From positions 91,127,813-91,191,812 of the forward strand of contig OX465283.1 of NCBI GenBank assembly GCA_949987705.1: 64,000 nucleotides of DNA. Direction: 5' to 3'. Below are positions 32,676 through 43,747 of this stretch, in pieces; the stretch's first letter is position 1, and every line of letters starts with the position of its first letter. This DNA comes from Thereva unica. Its lineage: Eukaryota > Arthropoda > Insecta > Diptera > Therevidae. The translations under genes were made by a program, and so were the position numbers. The notes beneath the pieces are model-generated. The model was given only the letters and a program-made list of their open reading frames with translations. It was not told the origin of the DNA and searched no databases.

Positions 32676-33437
32676 TATAGCGTCGTCGATTTGGCAGCTA
32701 TAACTGTGAGCGCGAGCACACTCCTTCTGGAGCACGAGTTCGCTCCAAAACTAATTTTTTCTTACATGGAATTGCTCTGGTTCGATTTTGCTTGCTCTTG
32801 GATTGAATTCTGCTCTCTTCAAGATTTGCTTTGATTGACATTTACACATTTTTGGATTCTTAACATATTAATTGTCAGAAAAATTTACAATTTTGTTTTA
32901 ATTTCTTTGTAGTTCGGGGAAATTAACAAAAAAACACACGAAAGTAGGCAAAACTCCAAATGGCTGAAAGTTGTTACACTCATTGTGACTAAGAAAACAA
33001 TTTCGGAATCCACAAAAAAACATGGCGGTCGGAGATATTGCGTTACCGAGTTTTACATGTATCTCAGTTTCTATAGGTCATACAATCCCGCTCGAGGGTC
33101 CAAAATGTTGACAATGAAATTCTCTTCTTTAGTTCTTAGTTGACCCGAAAGTTAGAAGTTAGGGTTAGAAAGTTATTCAAGGTCCAAGTTTTCGAAAATC
33201 AGTTTTTGGCCAAAATTTCACCCAAAAACTGATATTAATGAAAAAAAAAATTATCAGTCAATACGAAACGTTATTGCCTGCGAATAGTCCTCGTGTCATT
33301 TTCAAAGTTATTCAAGGTCAAAGTGTGCAAAATTCACTTTTTGGTCAAAAAATCACTCAAAAACTGTTTCTTTTTTTTTCGAAAATTCTATTTGGTAGGC
33401 AAAACATTTTTTTCATCTACTTACACCAAACTTTATT
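32676..33437. other. No gene seen
   Basis: Unique sequence with a 72-codon frame of no recognisable product. Confidence 0.4.
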
Positions 33438-34127
33438 TTTTTTTATGACAGACTAGAGGCTTAGGGAAAGTCCCTTTGTACTGTCGACAATCTACATATT
33501 TTTTCGAATTCAATGTCGAACAGCATCTCTAGCCGGAAGATAGAGAGGAGAGAGAGAGAAAAGGAAGGAACTGTCACAATCTTGCCGCGATATTTTTTTT
33601 ATTCACCTACTCTCAACCATTTCGCGACTTTGACATCAGGGTATCGAGAACAACTCGCTGCCTCCTGAAACGAGTTGAATCTCATCAACCAACCGATGGC
33701 ATGCGCTTGGTGGAGCAGAGAAGGCTATGACAGGAGGAATCAGGAATGTAAAGAGGGAAGAAGAAAGAAGGAAAGTTATGAAATGATGTTTAAATGTGTG
33801 TCATGATGAGTTTCCCCATTATTACCTTTGATTCCGAAAATCTCTGACGTTCACTGTCTTTTTGAGTAATTTTTTGAAGATTTGTGTCAAACACCTCGAA
33901 TGTGTCAAGCATTATTGAATCTTCACTTATATTCAAGTCCCTTCTATCTTCATTCTGCAAGAACTCAAGCCAAATTACGATTAAAAACCATGTGTAGGAA
34001 GAAGAAAGAAGGATAGTTATGTAGGTGGGAAAGTGGAAAAGGCGAAGGACCGTGAGGCTGGCCGGGATTCGAACCCGGGACCTCTGGGATAGCAATCAGG
34101 CGCCTTACCCTAGACTACCGAGGCCCC
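33438..34127 (-). repeat. SINE family 1 copy with full head, interrupted at 33781-33996
   Basis: Minus-strand copy from T run (tail, 33438) to tRNA-like head (34030-34127: CGGGATTCGAACCCGGGACC is the inverted B box, GCGCCTTACCCTAGACTACC the inverted A box). The body is split by the exon-like module; GGAAGAAGAAAGAAGG(A/T)AGT and TATG appears on both sides of the insert (33756-33780 and 33997-34021). Confidence 0.9.
33781..33996 (-). pseudogene. Exon-like coding module, copy 2, inserted in a SINE
   Basis: 216 bp matching 29301-29510. On the minus strand it keeps an open frame (LEFLQNEDRRDLNISEDSI, TFEVFDTNLQKITQ, DSERQRFSESK) and the same GTAATA after it. The flanking 25-bp SINE repeat with one mismatch looks like a long target-site duplication, the length made by LINE-type retroposition. 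There is no poly(A) at either end, so a retroposed origin is not proved. Confidence 0.6.
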
Positions 34128-34135
34128 CAACAATT

Positions 34136-34556
34136 ACACCGTTTATGATTAGGTTGAAAAGTTGAATCGAAGTAGAGTTGAAATTTCGTATAAGTTGTCA
34201 AGTTGAGTTCACTGTGGGTTGAAATAGAGTGGAACTGACGTCAAAACAGTCTCAAATTTTTCGTTAAATTCGAATTTATAGGTAAATTTTTTTTAAAAAC
34301 ATAGACGGTAATCAGAACGAAATAATTTTATATTCCTGTGCAAGCAAAAACACCGAACACAAAACTAACGCCGGAAGCGGATTTCACGGATGGTAAACAA
34401 ACAAAACAAATATCACTTCAACCCAATTACAACTCAACCCTCGTATATGAGGCGAAACTTCAACTTGACCGAGGTAGGAGAGCTGAGTTGGATTGAGGGG
34501 ACTCAGATTTAACTCGACCCCCTGAACCTAGATTGAACCTAGTCATAAAACGGGGT
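34136..34556. mobile_element. Candidate MITE, 421 bp
   Basis: Left end ACACCGTTTATGATTAGGTT and the inverse of the right end ACCCCGTTTTATGACTAGGT are imperfect inverted repeats. The interior is enriched in GTTGA/TCAAC. A target duplication is not evident. Confidence 0.5.
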
Positions 34557-36235
34557 AAATACGGTCTAGAAGTACGTTTATGAATTTAACAACACCACCG
34601 TGGAATAATATTCCACAGTCAGTATTTCCGCAACCGTACAGTATCGTATATGTAGTTCAAATGCAAGGTTCACCGAAAGCTACTCGATCACCCCCGGGCC
34701 TTCTACTCTTTCTTATTTGCTTTTCTTCAAAAATTATCTTGCAACACTAATTTAATATCTGCGCGACCATTACTATGAAGTGAGTGATTATCTGTCGTAT
34801 ATATTTTCAAGTTAATTACATTCCCATCACGAATCCTAATACTTTACACTTCGCGCCGATAAGAAATGGCGCATAAGATTAATTGAAGATAGGCGAGATT
34901 ATCAAAGTGCTCGCTCTCCTTAAGCCTAAAGAAGACTCTTCGATCATCGTAATACGATTCCTTGACTTCTGATCCACGTGCCCAGGTGAAAATTCTTCCT
35001 CACTCGCTTTTGCCTACTCGATTCGTTCAGCGTTTATCGGAAAGCATTTATTATTAAACAATCGAACACTTTTTGTCTAAGCCTTTGACCTCGAGTCTAA
35101 TACCCGCTTGACCTTATGATAATTGCGAAAAAAATCGCAGCCGGCAAGCTTCAAAAATCTCTGAATTAAATTTACATTCAAAAGTAATAATGAACACCCC
35201 ATGATTGATTATTTAGTCTCACGCTAATTTCACGTCATATGTTTTAAAGATTATTAGCTTGAATAATGTATTTGGGTTAAGGGAAAAATGCCACAATGTT
35301 ATTTATTTTGTTTTAACCTCTCGGAAGTGATTCCAGTCGGTATGATATTGTTTTAGAATAAAAAAAGAAAATTTAAAAGACAATTTACTTCCTCGAAAGT
35401 TATCTTTGGTCAATGCCGCTTGGCGTGACGATAAAAAAGTCTTGAATATAAATTTTAAAATTCCAGCGGCTGCCTCATCGAAATTAGCCTTAAACTTTGG
35501 GATATTGCTCGTTTATAAAAGAAATGAGCGGGTATTAGTTCTTGAGAAAATATTGTTATTTTATTATTAATGCTCATGTGGTCTTTTATGCCAGTTATCG
35601 AAAGGTCCCATTGATCAATTTTTACCGGAAGTAAGTTTTCAATAAGAATAAAGAAACACTTTACTTAAAGCTGTGGATTGTACAGCGTGTAATTAATAAT
35701 AGTGCAAGATCCTTTATAAGAAATATATACCCTCATCTGTTATTTGATTATGACAAATATTATATGTTAGATAATATATAAATTGATAAATCGCACATGG
35801 GTTGCCCAGCTAAATCGCGTACCGAAGGTGTTAAATAAAAGAAGTTGTAATTAACTTTTTTGGACCAGCTTCCCTCATTTGTTAATCATAAAAATCGACC
35901 ATTAACTGACAGAATATGACACAAGGAATAGGAAAAATAGGGGTTGCCTGATTTCTACCCTGTCCAATCGTGGGGTTGCCAGGTATAAACAGGTAAACAA
36001 GCGTTGTTAATATACCCTCATCTGTTATTTAATCAATTTTTTTGTGCCACTAGTCCATCATGTATCGCAAGTTCCAAAAAAACATATGGAACGGACAAAA
36101 ACAAAGAACAAAAGAAGAACTTTCAGAAGAACTCTAAAATCTAGGCAACCCCGGCTGTAACAAACTTTTGCTCAGGCAACCTAATACTGTTGGATAGGGA
36201 ATGAAAAACCCTTCATTTCATAAAAAAAAACCCTT
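34557..36235. other. No gene seen; one short direct repeat
   Basis: Unique sequence. ATATACCCTCATCTGTTATT occurs at about 35726 and again at about 36010, perhaps the footprint of an insertion in between. Confidence 0.4.
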
Positions 36236-36535
36236 CAACCCTTTAGGATTACCCCTTATCATAAAGTTTGCCTTGATTTACATAGTACAAATCAACCACC
36301 TTCGCAAATAAATATTAAAAAAAGTGTATTTCATTGCATTAGTTTTGATTATTACTGATATAATCGCGAAAACCCCCTAAAAAGGGGTGTTTTTTGCATT
36401 TTTAAAGGTGACGCCAATGTTTTAGGACCGCGGGACCCCGATTTTCGTGATCAGCTACCTCAAAAAGCTTTAGGGTTCGATTTTCTTAACGGTGCAATTT
36501 TGGAACACACCCCCCCCCCGCGTTTTGACTAATAG
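36236..36535. repeat. Partial FB1 foldback arm
   Basis: Same phrases as 26701-27113 and 57690-57980: CCCCTAAAAAGGGGTG, GGACCGCGGGACCCCGATTT, CGTGATCAGC, GGTTCGATTTTCTTAACGG, ending CCCCGCGTTTTGA. Confidence 0.8.
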
Positions 36536-37235
36536 GACCCGACCTCTTCCCATTCTGATAGTTACAAGAGGCGTGGATTAGGTTTTCCTTTAATTAAAAC
36601 ACACATTTTTATTTGTTACCGATCCAAGATCTCTTATCGACTGACATGAAGCATTTTCCTTCTCGTTTTTTTTTTCCTTTTTATTTTCAGGCAAATTGTT
36701 GCCACCCTACAGTAATCATTTAATTCCAGAATTAATTTTATACCGGTTGGTCAACTGACATCACTCACGCAATCTACTTAGGGGTCATCCATAAATTACG
36801 TGAGGCGATTTTGGGATTTTTCGACCCCTCCTCCCCCCTCCCCCTTGATGCGATGTTGTGAGAATGGCTCGACCCCCCCCCCCTAATCTTACGTCAGATT
36901 TTTCACATTTTAAAAAACAATATTATTAAACATTAAAAATATTTAATACTAAAGATATCTGATAATTCGAACTCCTACTTGGCCTTCTCTTTTCCACTCG
37001 TTTTCCCACTTGTAATGGACATACGGGTCAGAGTTACTTGGCTCGTACGCACGCGCTTGTGGTTGGCCTGTGGCGGCTAAACAATAGAGGGGCTGTTTCT
37101 GGCATCCGCATAAAAATGTTGGGGTGGGGTTTAGCGATATCTTAAGGCCCCGTTTCACACACAGGTCGACGGCAGGCCGCGGCCTGAAAGTTTTCGCATT
37201 GAAGCCAAGTATCACCGCACCTACCCGGCGCGGCC

Positions 37236-37939
37236 CACAGTGGCGAGATATTAGATATTCCACCCAAATTACACTAGATTTTTAACATTAAATTCGCTTA
37301 TAGCTTCATAGGCCCTACCGTAAAAATGGTCGAACATTATTAATAGGAAATTCTCCAAGCTTTCCAATTTTGTAATAAAAAATTATCAATAATCCACTTT
37401 TTTTTGAGAAAAAGGTGGTTGAAGTTGAAATTTCAGTGAAGAAAAAAACAAAATTTTCGCTTTGACGGCACATAACTCTGGAAGTTGGTGGGTTGAAGCC
37501 TTGAGTTTTACCGTTTGGAGCCTTATTCGAGAAAATATCTCATAGGGTTACAAAAATACAGGGTGATATGTAAACCTCTACCAAAAAATTTCAAACTGAA
37601 TGATTTGATATTTCACAATAATTTTAACAGTTTTAAACAAATAAATCAAAAATTCATCTAGACAGGTTAATAGCTGATTAAAAGACGAAGATTTAAAAAA
37701 ATGGTTACCATAACACAAATTTTCGGCTCGTTAGAATAAATTGAATAGAAAAAATAGTATTTTTTTGTAAAAATTAGACTTTTTATTAAAAATTAAAAAA
37801 AAAAAAAAAATGAAATCTCAAAATACGGCTAGAGGGATCGATAGGTAAATTCAGGATGAACATTTAAAAATAAATTTGTCAATAACTTAAAAATTACGAC
37901 CTCTAGAGGTGATGGAACATCAAATATCTCGCCACTGTG
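37236..37939. mobile_element. Transib-like MITE 1, 704 bp
   Basis: Ends CACAGTGGCGAGATATTAGA and, inverted, CACAGTGGCGAGATATTTGA, beginning with the heptamer CACAGTG. CGGCC lies on both sides (37231-37235 and 37940-37944), a 5-bp GC-rich duplication. Transib elements are known for CAC(A/T)(A/G)TG ends and 5-bp GC-rich duplications. The interior resembles the MITE sequences at 47291 and 53625-54203 (ATAGGAAATT, TCCAAGCTTTCCAATTTTGT). Confidence 0.75.
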
Positions 37940-38332
37940 CGGCCGCCAACTGGATGGGGTCTGCAGTCCAAGAAAACTGACAAAAATCTTTATGGTACGA
38001 CTCCGAACAAGGCGGCAGGCTGCAAACCGCAAGCAACAATACTGATTTGTATGATCAAATCGCAAAGAGCTGGTGATACTTAGTGATTTTATCATAGAAA
38101 TCAGTAGTGTCGCCACTGCGGTTTATAGTCTGCGGCCTTGTTTGGAATCGTACCTTTATGTGTGTGGTCATTTATCGTCAGTTTTTGCCTGAAGATCTGA
38201 ACTTCTATTTAGTCTCAAGTCATGAATTCGTATTCACGCCGTATTCAGTCGAACCTGAAAGCAAGGCGCGAACTAAGCGCGAAAACCATCCACACTCGCA
38301 TATGCGCTCGTTTGCAGGGGCTCAAGGCGTTA

Positions 38333-38791
38333 GTTTTTTTTTTTTTTTTTTTTTTTTTATGTGACAGACTAGAGGCTTAGGGAAAGTCCCTTTGTACTGT
38401 CGACAATCTATTTTATTCGTATAGAGTGCAATGTCGAACAGCAGCTCTAGCCGGAAGATAGACAGAAGAGAAGGAAGTAACTGTCACAACCTAGCCGCGA
38501 TATTTGATTCCAACTACTCACAACCATTTCGCGACTCTGACATCGGGGCGTCGAGAACAACTCGCTGGAGTGTTATGCCTCCTGAAACGAGTTGAATCTC
38601 ATCAACCAACCGATGGCATGCGCTTGGTGGAGCGGGGAAGGCTATGACAGGGGAATCAGGAATGTAAAGAGGGAAGAAGAAAGAAGGAAAGTTAGGTGGG
38701 AAAGGCGAAGGACCGTGGCACCACCGGGATTCGAACCCGGGACCTCTGGGGATAGCAGTCAGGCGCCTTACCTCTAGACTACCGAGGTCCC
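38333..38791 (-). repeat. SINE family 1, full-length reference copy
   Basis: Minus strand, from the tRNA-like head (inverted A box CGCCTTACCTCTAGACTACC, inverted B box GGGATTCGAACCCGGGACC) through the body (CACTCTTT-type pyrimidine tract, CAACCAACCGATGGCATGCG, TCGAGAACAACTCGCTGGAG) to the tail GACAGACTAGAGGCTTAGGG ending in about 26 T (poly-A on its own strand). About 430 bp without tail. It is transcribed by pol III in principle and mobilised by a LINE. Confidence 0.92.
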
Positions 38792-39701
38792 GGGTTCGAG
38801 TCGTCTTAGTCGCTGTACTGTAAACATGCTAAGTGCGACGAAGTTTCCTCAGCCACGGCAAATGGCCCTACGAAATTTGCTATTGTACACATCAAGAGCG
38901 ACGGCTACACATAATGCTACACTCGCACACAGAAACACTAGAGAATAGCAACTCAAACCCACGACACAGCACCCAAGCAACAGCAACAAGCTTCGGCCAC
39001 GAAATAGAAATTAGATTCGGCGCGGCGTAGCCATCGCAGTGGTCTGCAGTTTGTATAGGCCGGGTATTTTATTCGTTTTTGACAGTCGACGTAAAGCGAT
39101 TCGTCGGTCGCCCTTAGAATATTTACAGCATTAAGGCACAAACAAACATATGTATTGGCGCGAAGGCGATGACGACGGCCACCTGGGAGAGAATTTCCCA
39201 TACATTTAATTTCTTCACGCCGCCTTCACATTGTGTCAGCAAATATGATGGTCCGTGTACTTTAAAGGTTTTCCACTCATCAATCTGTTTGTGCCTTTAA
39301 AGTTTTCGTTGAGGCCATGAACATTTTTGCACTTGAATTAACAACCTGCTATGTTAAACTGTACTCTTCGTCTGTGTGTCTGTAGGGAATCATGCTGTCA
39401 CCTGCATGACACAGCCTGTCAAGCGAATAGTTCAAGTCCGACTCCCTCAGTCAGACTGAGTAGGTATTGTGTGTCCTTCATCGAGCCGTGTCTGGCCTAA
39501 CGCCGGTTTGTAAGTGAATGGGGTTCTTTGTGGAGAAACATGTTTAACTAAATTGAACCTTGTTTTCCAGCAATTTTACACTGTTTTTTGAGGAAAAAAG
39601 AGGTATTTGCAGAGCCCCCCTCTCCGCACGTGAGATTGGGTGAGATTCGGCTCGACCCCCTCCACCCTAGGCCCCTCACGTAATTAATGGACGACCCCTT
39701 A

Positions 39702-40419
39702 TTAAAAAACCATTAGTTCTAATAATTTATTTCTAAATTTGTATAAGAGTGCTTTACATATTCAAACAAAATTAGCAATTTTATGTTTTTTAAGCAGAAA
39801 ACATGGTGTTTTTGATTTTGTTGCACATTGCATTAACTTTAACTGCAACAATTTGAAAATATACGAGTACATATATGTAGACATTCTTAAAAAGAACTTC
39901 AAATATCATACAAGAAACTAAGAAAACAAACTCGAGCAAAACATGCTAAAGAATAGCCTACAGTACAAGACCGTTTCAATTTATTTACGGCTTTTTACGA
40001 CAGTATCTTTAATATTCTGAATACTTGATTCGAGATACAATCTTTCGAAGCTAAAAAAATTCAAATGACACTCAGGTGCATCTGTGAAACAAAACGGAAA
40101 TCGAAAACTTTCTTTCATCTTCATAGTGAAATTTTATTAGAGTTCCCGAAAAGTTGTTGACATTTAACAAAAAACGAAGCCTAATTAAGCCTACGAAAGT
40201 GGATTGTGTAATTTATGGTAAATATTTAAGAAAAGATCAGAAACTCGTTTTATGAATTTGGTGACAACAAGCCTGTAGTAATTTAAACGGAAAGAAGAAG
40301 AACATCCATATTATATGGAAAAATATCTTGACTCTTTCAATTAATATTTCTACTGCTAATTGTCTCATTACACAATTCTTGGAATCATAATTATTATGAA
40401 ATATTTGTTTACATTTCAG
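39702..40419. other. No gene seen (likely intron upstream of the ZP exon)
   Basis: AT-rich DNA leading to a good 3' splice site at 40411-40419. No transposon ends seen. Confidence 0.5.
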
Positions 40420-40656
40420 GTCTGCTCACAAGAGATCACTGGGGAATTTACGCCACATGTGACGGCTACTTGTAAAGTGGGTACCATGAACATAAAGGTT
40501 CTCTTCAATGGCCCGTACACTGGAGCGGTACACGCACGCGATTATCGCAATCCAAATTGCATGGTGTACGGTAATGGATCGAACGCAGTCAACCTGAGGC
40601 TCAACCTGCTCGCAAGGAAAAATCAGACAGACTTCTGTGGCATTCTTGTCAGCAAC
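40420..40656 (+). CDS. Internal exon of a zona pellucida (ZP) domain protein, ZP-N part
   Basis: The exon begins after TTTACATTTCAG (AG at 40418-40419) and ends AGCAAC|GTGAGT (donor 40657-40662). It is 237 bp, 79 codons, phase 0 at both ends. It reads VCSQEITGEFTPHVTATCKV, then GTMNIKVLFNGPYTGAVHAR, DYRNPNCMVYGNGSNAVNL and NLLARKNQTDFCGILVSN. The pattern C-x-x-G-x-M-x-(I/V), F-x-x-P-(Y/F)-x-G-x-(V/I)-x-A-R-D-Y, N-P-x-C and D-(F/Y)-C-G is that of ZP-N modules in insect apical matrix/cuticle proteins, with Cys residues for disulphides. Such proteins are secreted or membrane-anchored and polymerise extracellularly. N-glycosylation sites are possible at NGS and NQT. No other exon is found in the window, so introns must be long and transposon-filled. 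I do not assign a gene name. Confidence 0.85.
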
Positions 40657-41376
40657 GTGAGTTTTGAAGTACGTTCGCTTTCTAATTACTAATCCTTACT
40701 AAAAACAAAAATTACACTTAAAATTGTTATTTATTATATAAAACGTTATTGAAAAATTACTAAAACAGTCATGAGGCCGACCGACGTACGCATTTTTGTG
40801 GTTAATTAAGTGCAATTGGAGAAAATTGGCCTTTAATAATGGATGAACATATCGTATCAAGTTAGACACTTTTTATATAAGTTGCATTCGACTCCGATAT
40901 TAATATCGAGCTCGACTTTGCGGTAAACATGATGGAGGAGAGAAGATTTTTTTGTTATTACTGGCTCGGTAAACTTTTATTGATTGCAATATTTATTGCG
41001 TTTGGAATATAAAAAATTAATGTATTCTTTTCGGAAGAGCGCTATTAACTGAAACCAATTCACTATTGAAGAAAAACACCTTGATGGGCAGTTTGATCAG
41101 ACTCGTTCTGCAGTTTGATCAGACTTCATGTTATTAGAGTTTTTGCTTGCCTCGATGAGACTACCGCATTTGTTAAATATATGTGCGTTTCGGTAGCTTA
41201 AGGGTTAAGGCGCCAGCTTCCTAGAAAACTGACCGCCTTTGAGTTTACTTACGTCATTTGATACATGGCCCTAAATGAAAACGTAAAGTAACATACAAAA
41301 TGGATTCCGTAAATGCAGATTTAAGCGATTTATTTGATGTAGTTAAGTTGTGGAAGAAATATAAGCAGCTTAGAAG
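40657..41376. other. No gene seen (likely intron downstream of the ZP exon)
   Basis: Begins with the donor GTGAGT. Nothing else recognised. Confidence 0.5.
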
Positions 41377-41434
41377 CAGCGGCGGTTCCTCTTTGGAAGC
41401 AAAGGAAGCGCTGCTTCCATTGACCAAAAAAAAA

Positions 41435-42112
41435 AGTTAGTGATTAAGTGTCTTTTAGTGTTTTAATTATTAAGACGATCAACTTATTTTACATTCACGG
41501 TGTTTTTTTCTTGTTTATTTGCGAAAAAAATGTTGAAAACTTAATGTTTTGTGTAGTTATGGAATTACAAGTGATTTTAAAGTGATTAATACATATATTA
41601 TGAAATTATTATTAAAAATATAGGTGTAGAAAAACACTTTTTTATTCCCTTTTCCTTTCACACTTTTCTGCACTTATATGTTTAATAATAATAATGGCTT
41701 AAAAAATTAATTAATGACTTTAAATCACTTTTAATTAAATGTTCATCATATTTTTCCGTAATAAACACGAAAAAAACACCGCGAATGTAAAATAAATTGT
41801 TCACCTTAAAAATTAACACACCTAAAACACACTCAGTTTTTCTAATTTTTTTTATTAAATCACTAAAGAACTAACCACTGATATCTAATACATGAATAGT
41901 TTAAAGTGATAAAATATAATATTTTACCACTTTTTACTTCAAAAATATAACCAAAATAGTCCCGAACCTATTTCGCGCCATATAAATTCTAACCAAATGC
42001 CAGATCTTTTGGACCGACTTCAGCTATGGTTGTATTAGTTCAAGAGGGAACTTCATGGCCCGTAGTTGAGAGGGCTTCTTTGCGTTGATACGTTGATACA
42101 GTACCCTCAGAA
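41435..42112. repeat. FB2 foldback copy, one outer arm missing
   Basis: Reverse-complement match of 61319-61978: AGTGATTAAGTGTCTTTTAG, CACGGTGTTTTTTT, GTAGAAAAACAC at the centre, AAAAACACCGCGAATG, ATTTCGCGCCAT and GCCCGTAGTTGAGAGGGC. Confidence 0.8.
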
Positions 42113-42406
42113 GCTGAGCTAAACGCAGCTTCTTGGGAGCCCAACAGTGGGATACAAAAAGCCGGAGATGGAGAAATATTCTGTATCCACCATATTCTCT
42201 TTTTTTTATTTCGTTTGCTGGTTTTTCTGGTATTAAATTTACTCTTACAAATTCGTTTCGAAATTTTGTTTTTGACTCTTGTTAAAATATGAATTATCGT
42301 TTATTATATATTGAGTCTAGAAAAAAGAGATCGAGGATAGGTGAAGTTTCTCTTTATCTGGGTTGGGGTGGGCTGGCAGGCGGTGGCTATTGAATACAAG
42401 CTTATG

Positions 42407-42625
42407 GCCCCTGTGCTGAATGTCGAGTCGTGATTTGTGACAAGTTTTTTGAGTAGAAGAAAGTGGCGTTTCAGACGAATTGCGACTTTCAGCATAGGGG
42501 GCTAAACTCGCACTTAGCACTTCCACTCTAGGCCACTATGCTGAAAATTCGATTAGATTAAAACGTCACTTTCTTCAACTCAAAAAACTTGTCACAAATC
42601 ACGACTCGACATTCAGCATAGGGGC
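42407..42625. mobile_element. Palindromic MITE, about 219 bp
   Basis: Arms GCCCCTGTGCTGAATGTCGA...AAAGTGGCGTTT and AAACGTCACTTTC...TCGACATTCAGCATAGGGGC are near-perfect inverted repeats of about 66 bp; an inner pair (GCGACTTTCAGCATAGGGGG and CCACTATGCTGAAAATTCG) extends the palindrome to the centre. Confidence 0.8.
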
Positions 42626-43182
42626 GTATAACTTAGTAGCTTCCATTATATTTTCTATTATTCTCTTTAATGACGATTTAAAGGGATAGAGAGAGAATAT
42701 TTTTATGAATAGTATTTTCGAGTACGGGTTGCCTAAAGCAGTGTATGCGAGGGTTTTATAATTACAATCTTTTTTTAGTTTTTATGCCAAAATTATTCAT
42801 TTGCATCAAAAATTTAATGAGATCAAAGTAGTAGTTGTAGTTTTTCAACAGCTTTTCTTCTTGTTTTAATTATCAACAAAATCTGAGAAAAGGCGCAAAA
42901 AGCCCTCGAGCAGCGAAATTACTTTGAAAAAAATGAAAAAGGGCAAAAATTCATAATTTTCGATTCGATTTTATCACTTTTTCAAGTTTAAAAGTTTTTC
43001 TTCATCATAAGTTGCATGTTCCAAAAAAGATTTTGAGAATGGAAACAATTCCTTATGTTTTGCTTATCTGACTCCACTATATGATATTTTTCAGTTTTTT
43101 AGTTAAAGCCTTCGGTACTTTTGCTTTTATTGTTCGCCTTGCGCATTGCTTCCCTTTTCCTGAACCTTACGAACCGCCACTG

Positions 43183-43747
43183 CAGAAGTGCAAAATAAAA
43201 GCGATGTAACAAAGCAAGCATATTCATTTCCGGATATTTAGTTTCGAAGGACTGGTAATTAAATACCTTGTATTATTAACTGATCTAATGGAAGATTGAT
43301 ATCTAATTTTTATTCTGTGTAGTACTGCATTTTAAACCCATAAACATTAAATAGGTCTGAAGGGGCGGCGCTCTCATACGTCCGAACGGTGCACTTGCAT
43401 CTGGCGCAATTTGTTGGGGGCGAAATTTCAGAAATTAAGAATTAAAAAAACTTAAAACTTTAAAGAAAAAAAAAAGAAAAATATTCAAATTACACAATTT
43501 CTGTCGCTGTACTTCCTCATCCAAGAAAAACCGTGCAGGAAGTTTTCAACTCGAGACTTTCAAAGAATTTAAATTGTACCTACTCAAAAAATGTTATTCG
43601 AAAATTGAAGGAAACTTCGTTTTCGAGAATCACTACCAAAATTTCGGAAAATCCCCCAATCTTTTATTTATGTATACTACCTTTGAGCACTTTTTGATCA
43701 TTCTTTAGTGGATATGATACTCACACAAAAGATAAATTGTTCCGATG
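43183..43747. other. No gene seen
   Basis: Unique AT-rich sequence between the hAT-like and Transib-like elements. Confidence 0.4.

Larger units (their letters stand above)
36781..39698. mobile_element. PIF/Harbinger-like element, 2918 bp, with nested insertions
   Basis: Left end GGGGTCATCCATAAATTACG and, inverted, right end GGGGTCGTCCATTAATTACG then TGAGG, flanked by TTA on both sides (36778-36780 and 39699-39701). A 3-bp TTA duplication and G-rich ends fit PIF/Harbinger. C-rich GACCCCC tracts lie inside each end. I find no transposase: the open frames (for example 37263-36949 minus and 38116-37829 minus) are not recognisable. A Transib-like MITE and a SINE are nested inside. Confidence 0.7.
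41377..43182. mobile_element. hAT-like element with nested repeats, about 1.8 kb
   Basis: Left end CAGCGGCGGTTCC and the inverse of the right end CAGTGGCGGTTCG are hAT-like termini. Further in, AAGCAAAGGAAGCGCTGC resembles AAAAGGGAAGCAATGCGC. Flanks TAGAAG and CAGAAG agree in five of six bases, not a clean 8-bp duplication, so the ends are provisional. No transposase is seen. It encloses an FB2 copy and a palindromic MITE. Confidence 0.5.

Noticed and set aside
34030..34127. tRNA gene (B box GGTTCGAATCCCGG and A box)
   Set aside because: It is the head of a SINE whose body and tail follow; the same holds for 38722-38791, 46838 and 29770. No independent tRNA gene is seen.
36949..37263. 104-codon minus-strand frame (MEYLISRHCGPRRVGAVILG)
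   Set aside because: Overlaps a Transib-like end and shows no transposase or host motif.
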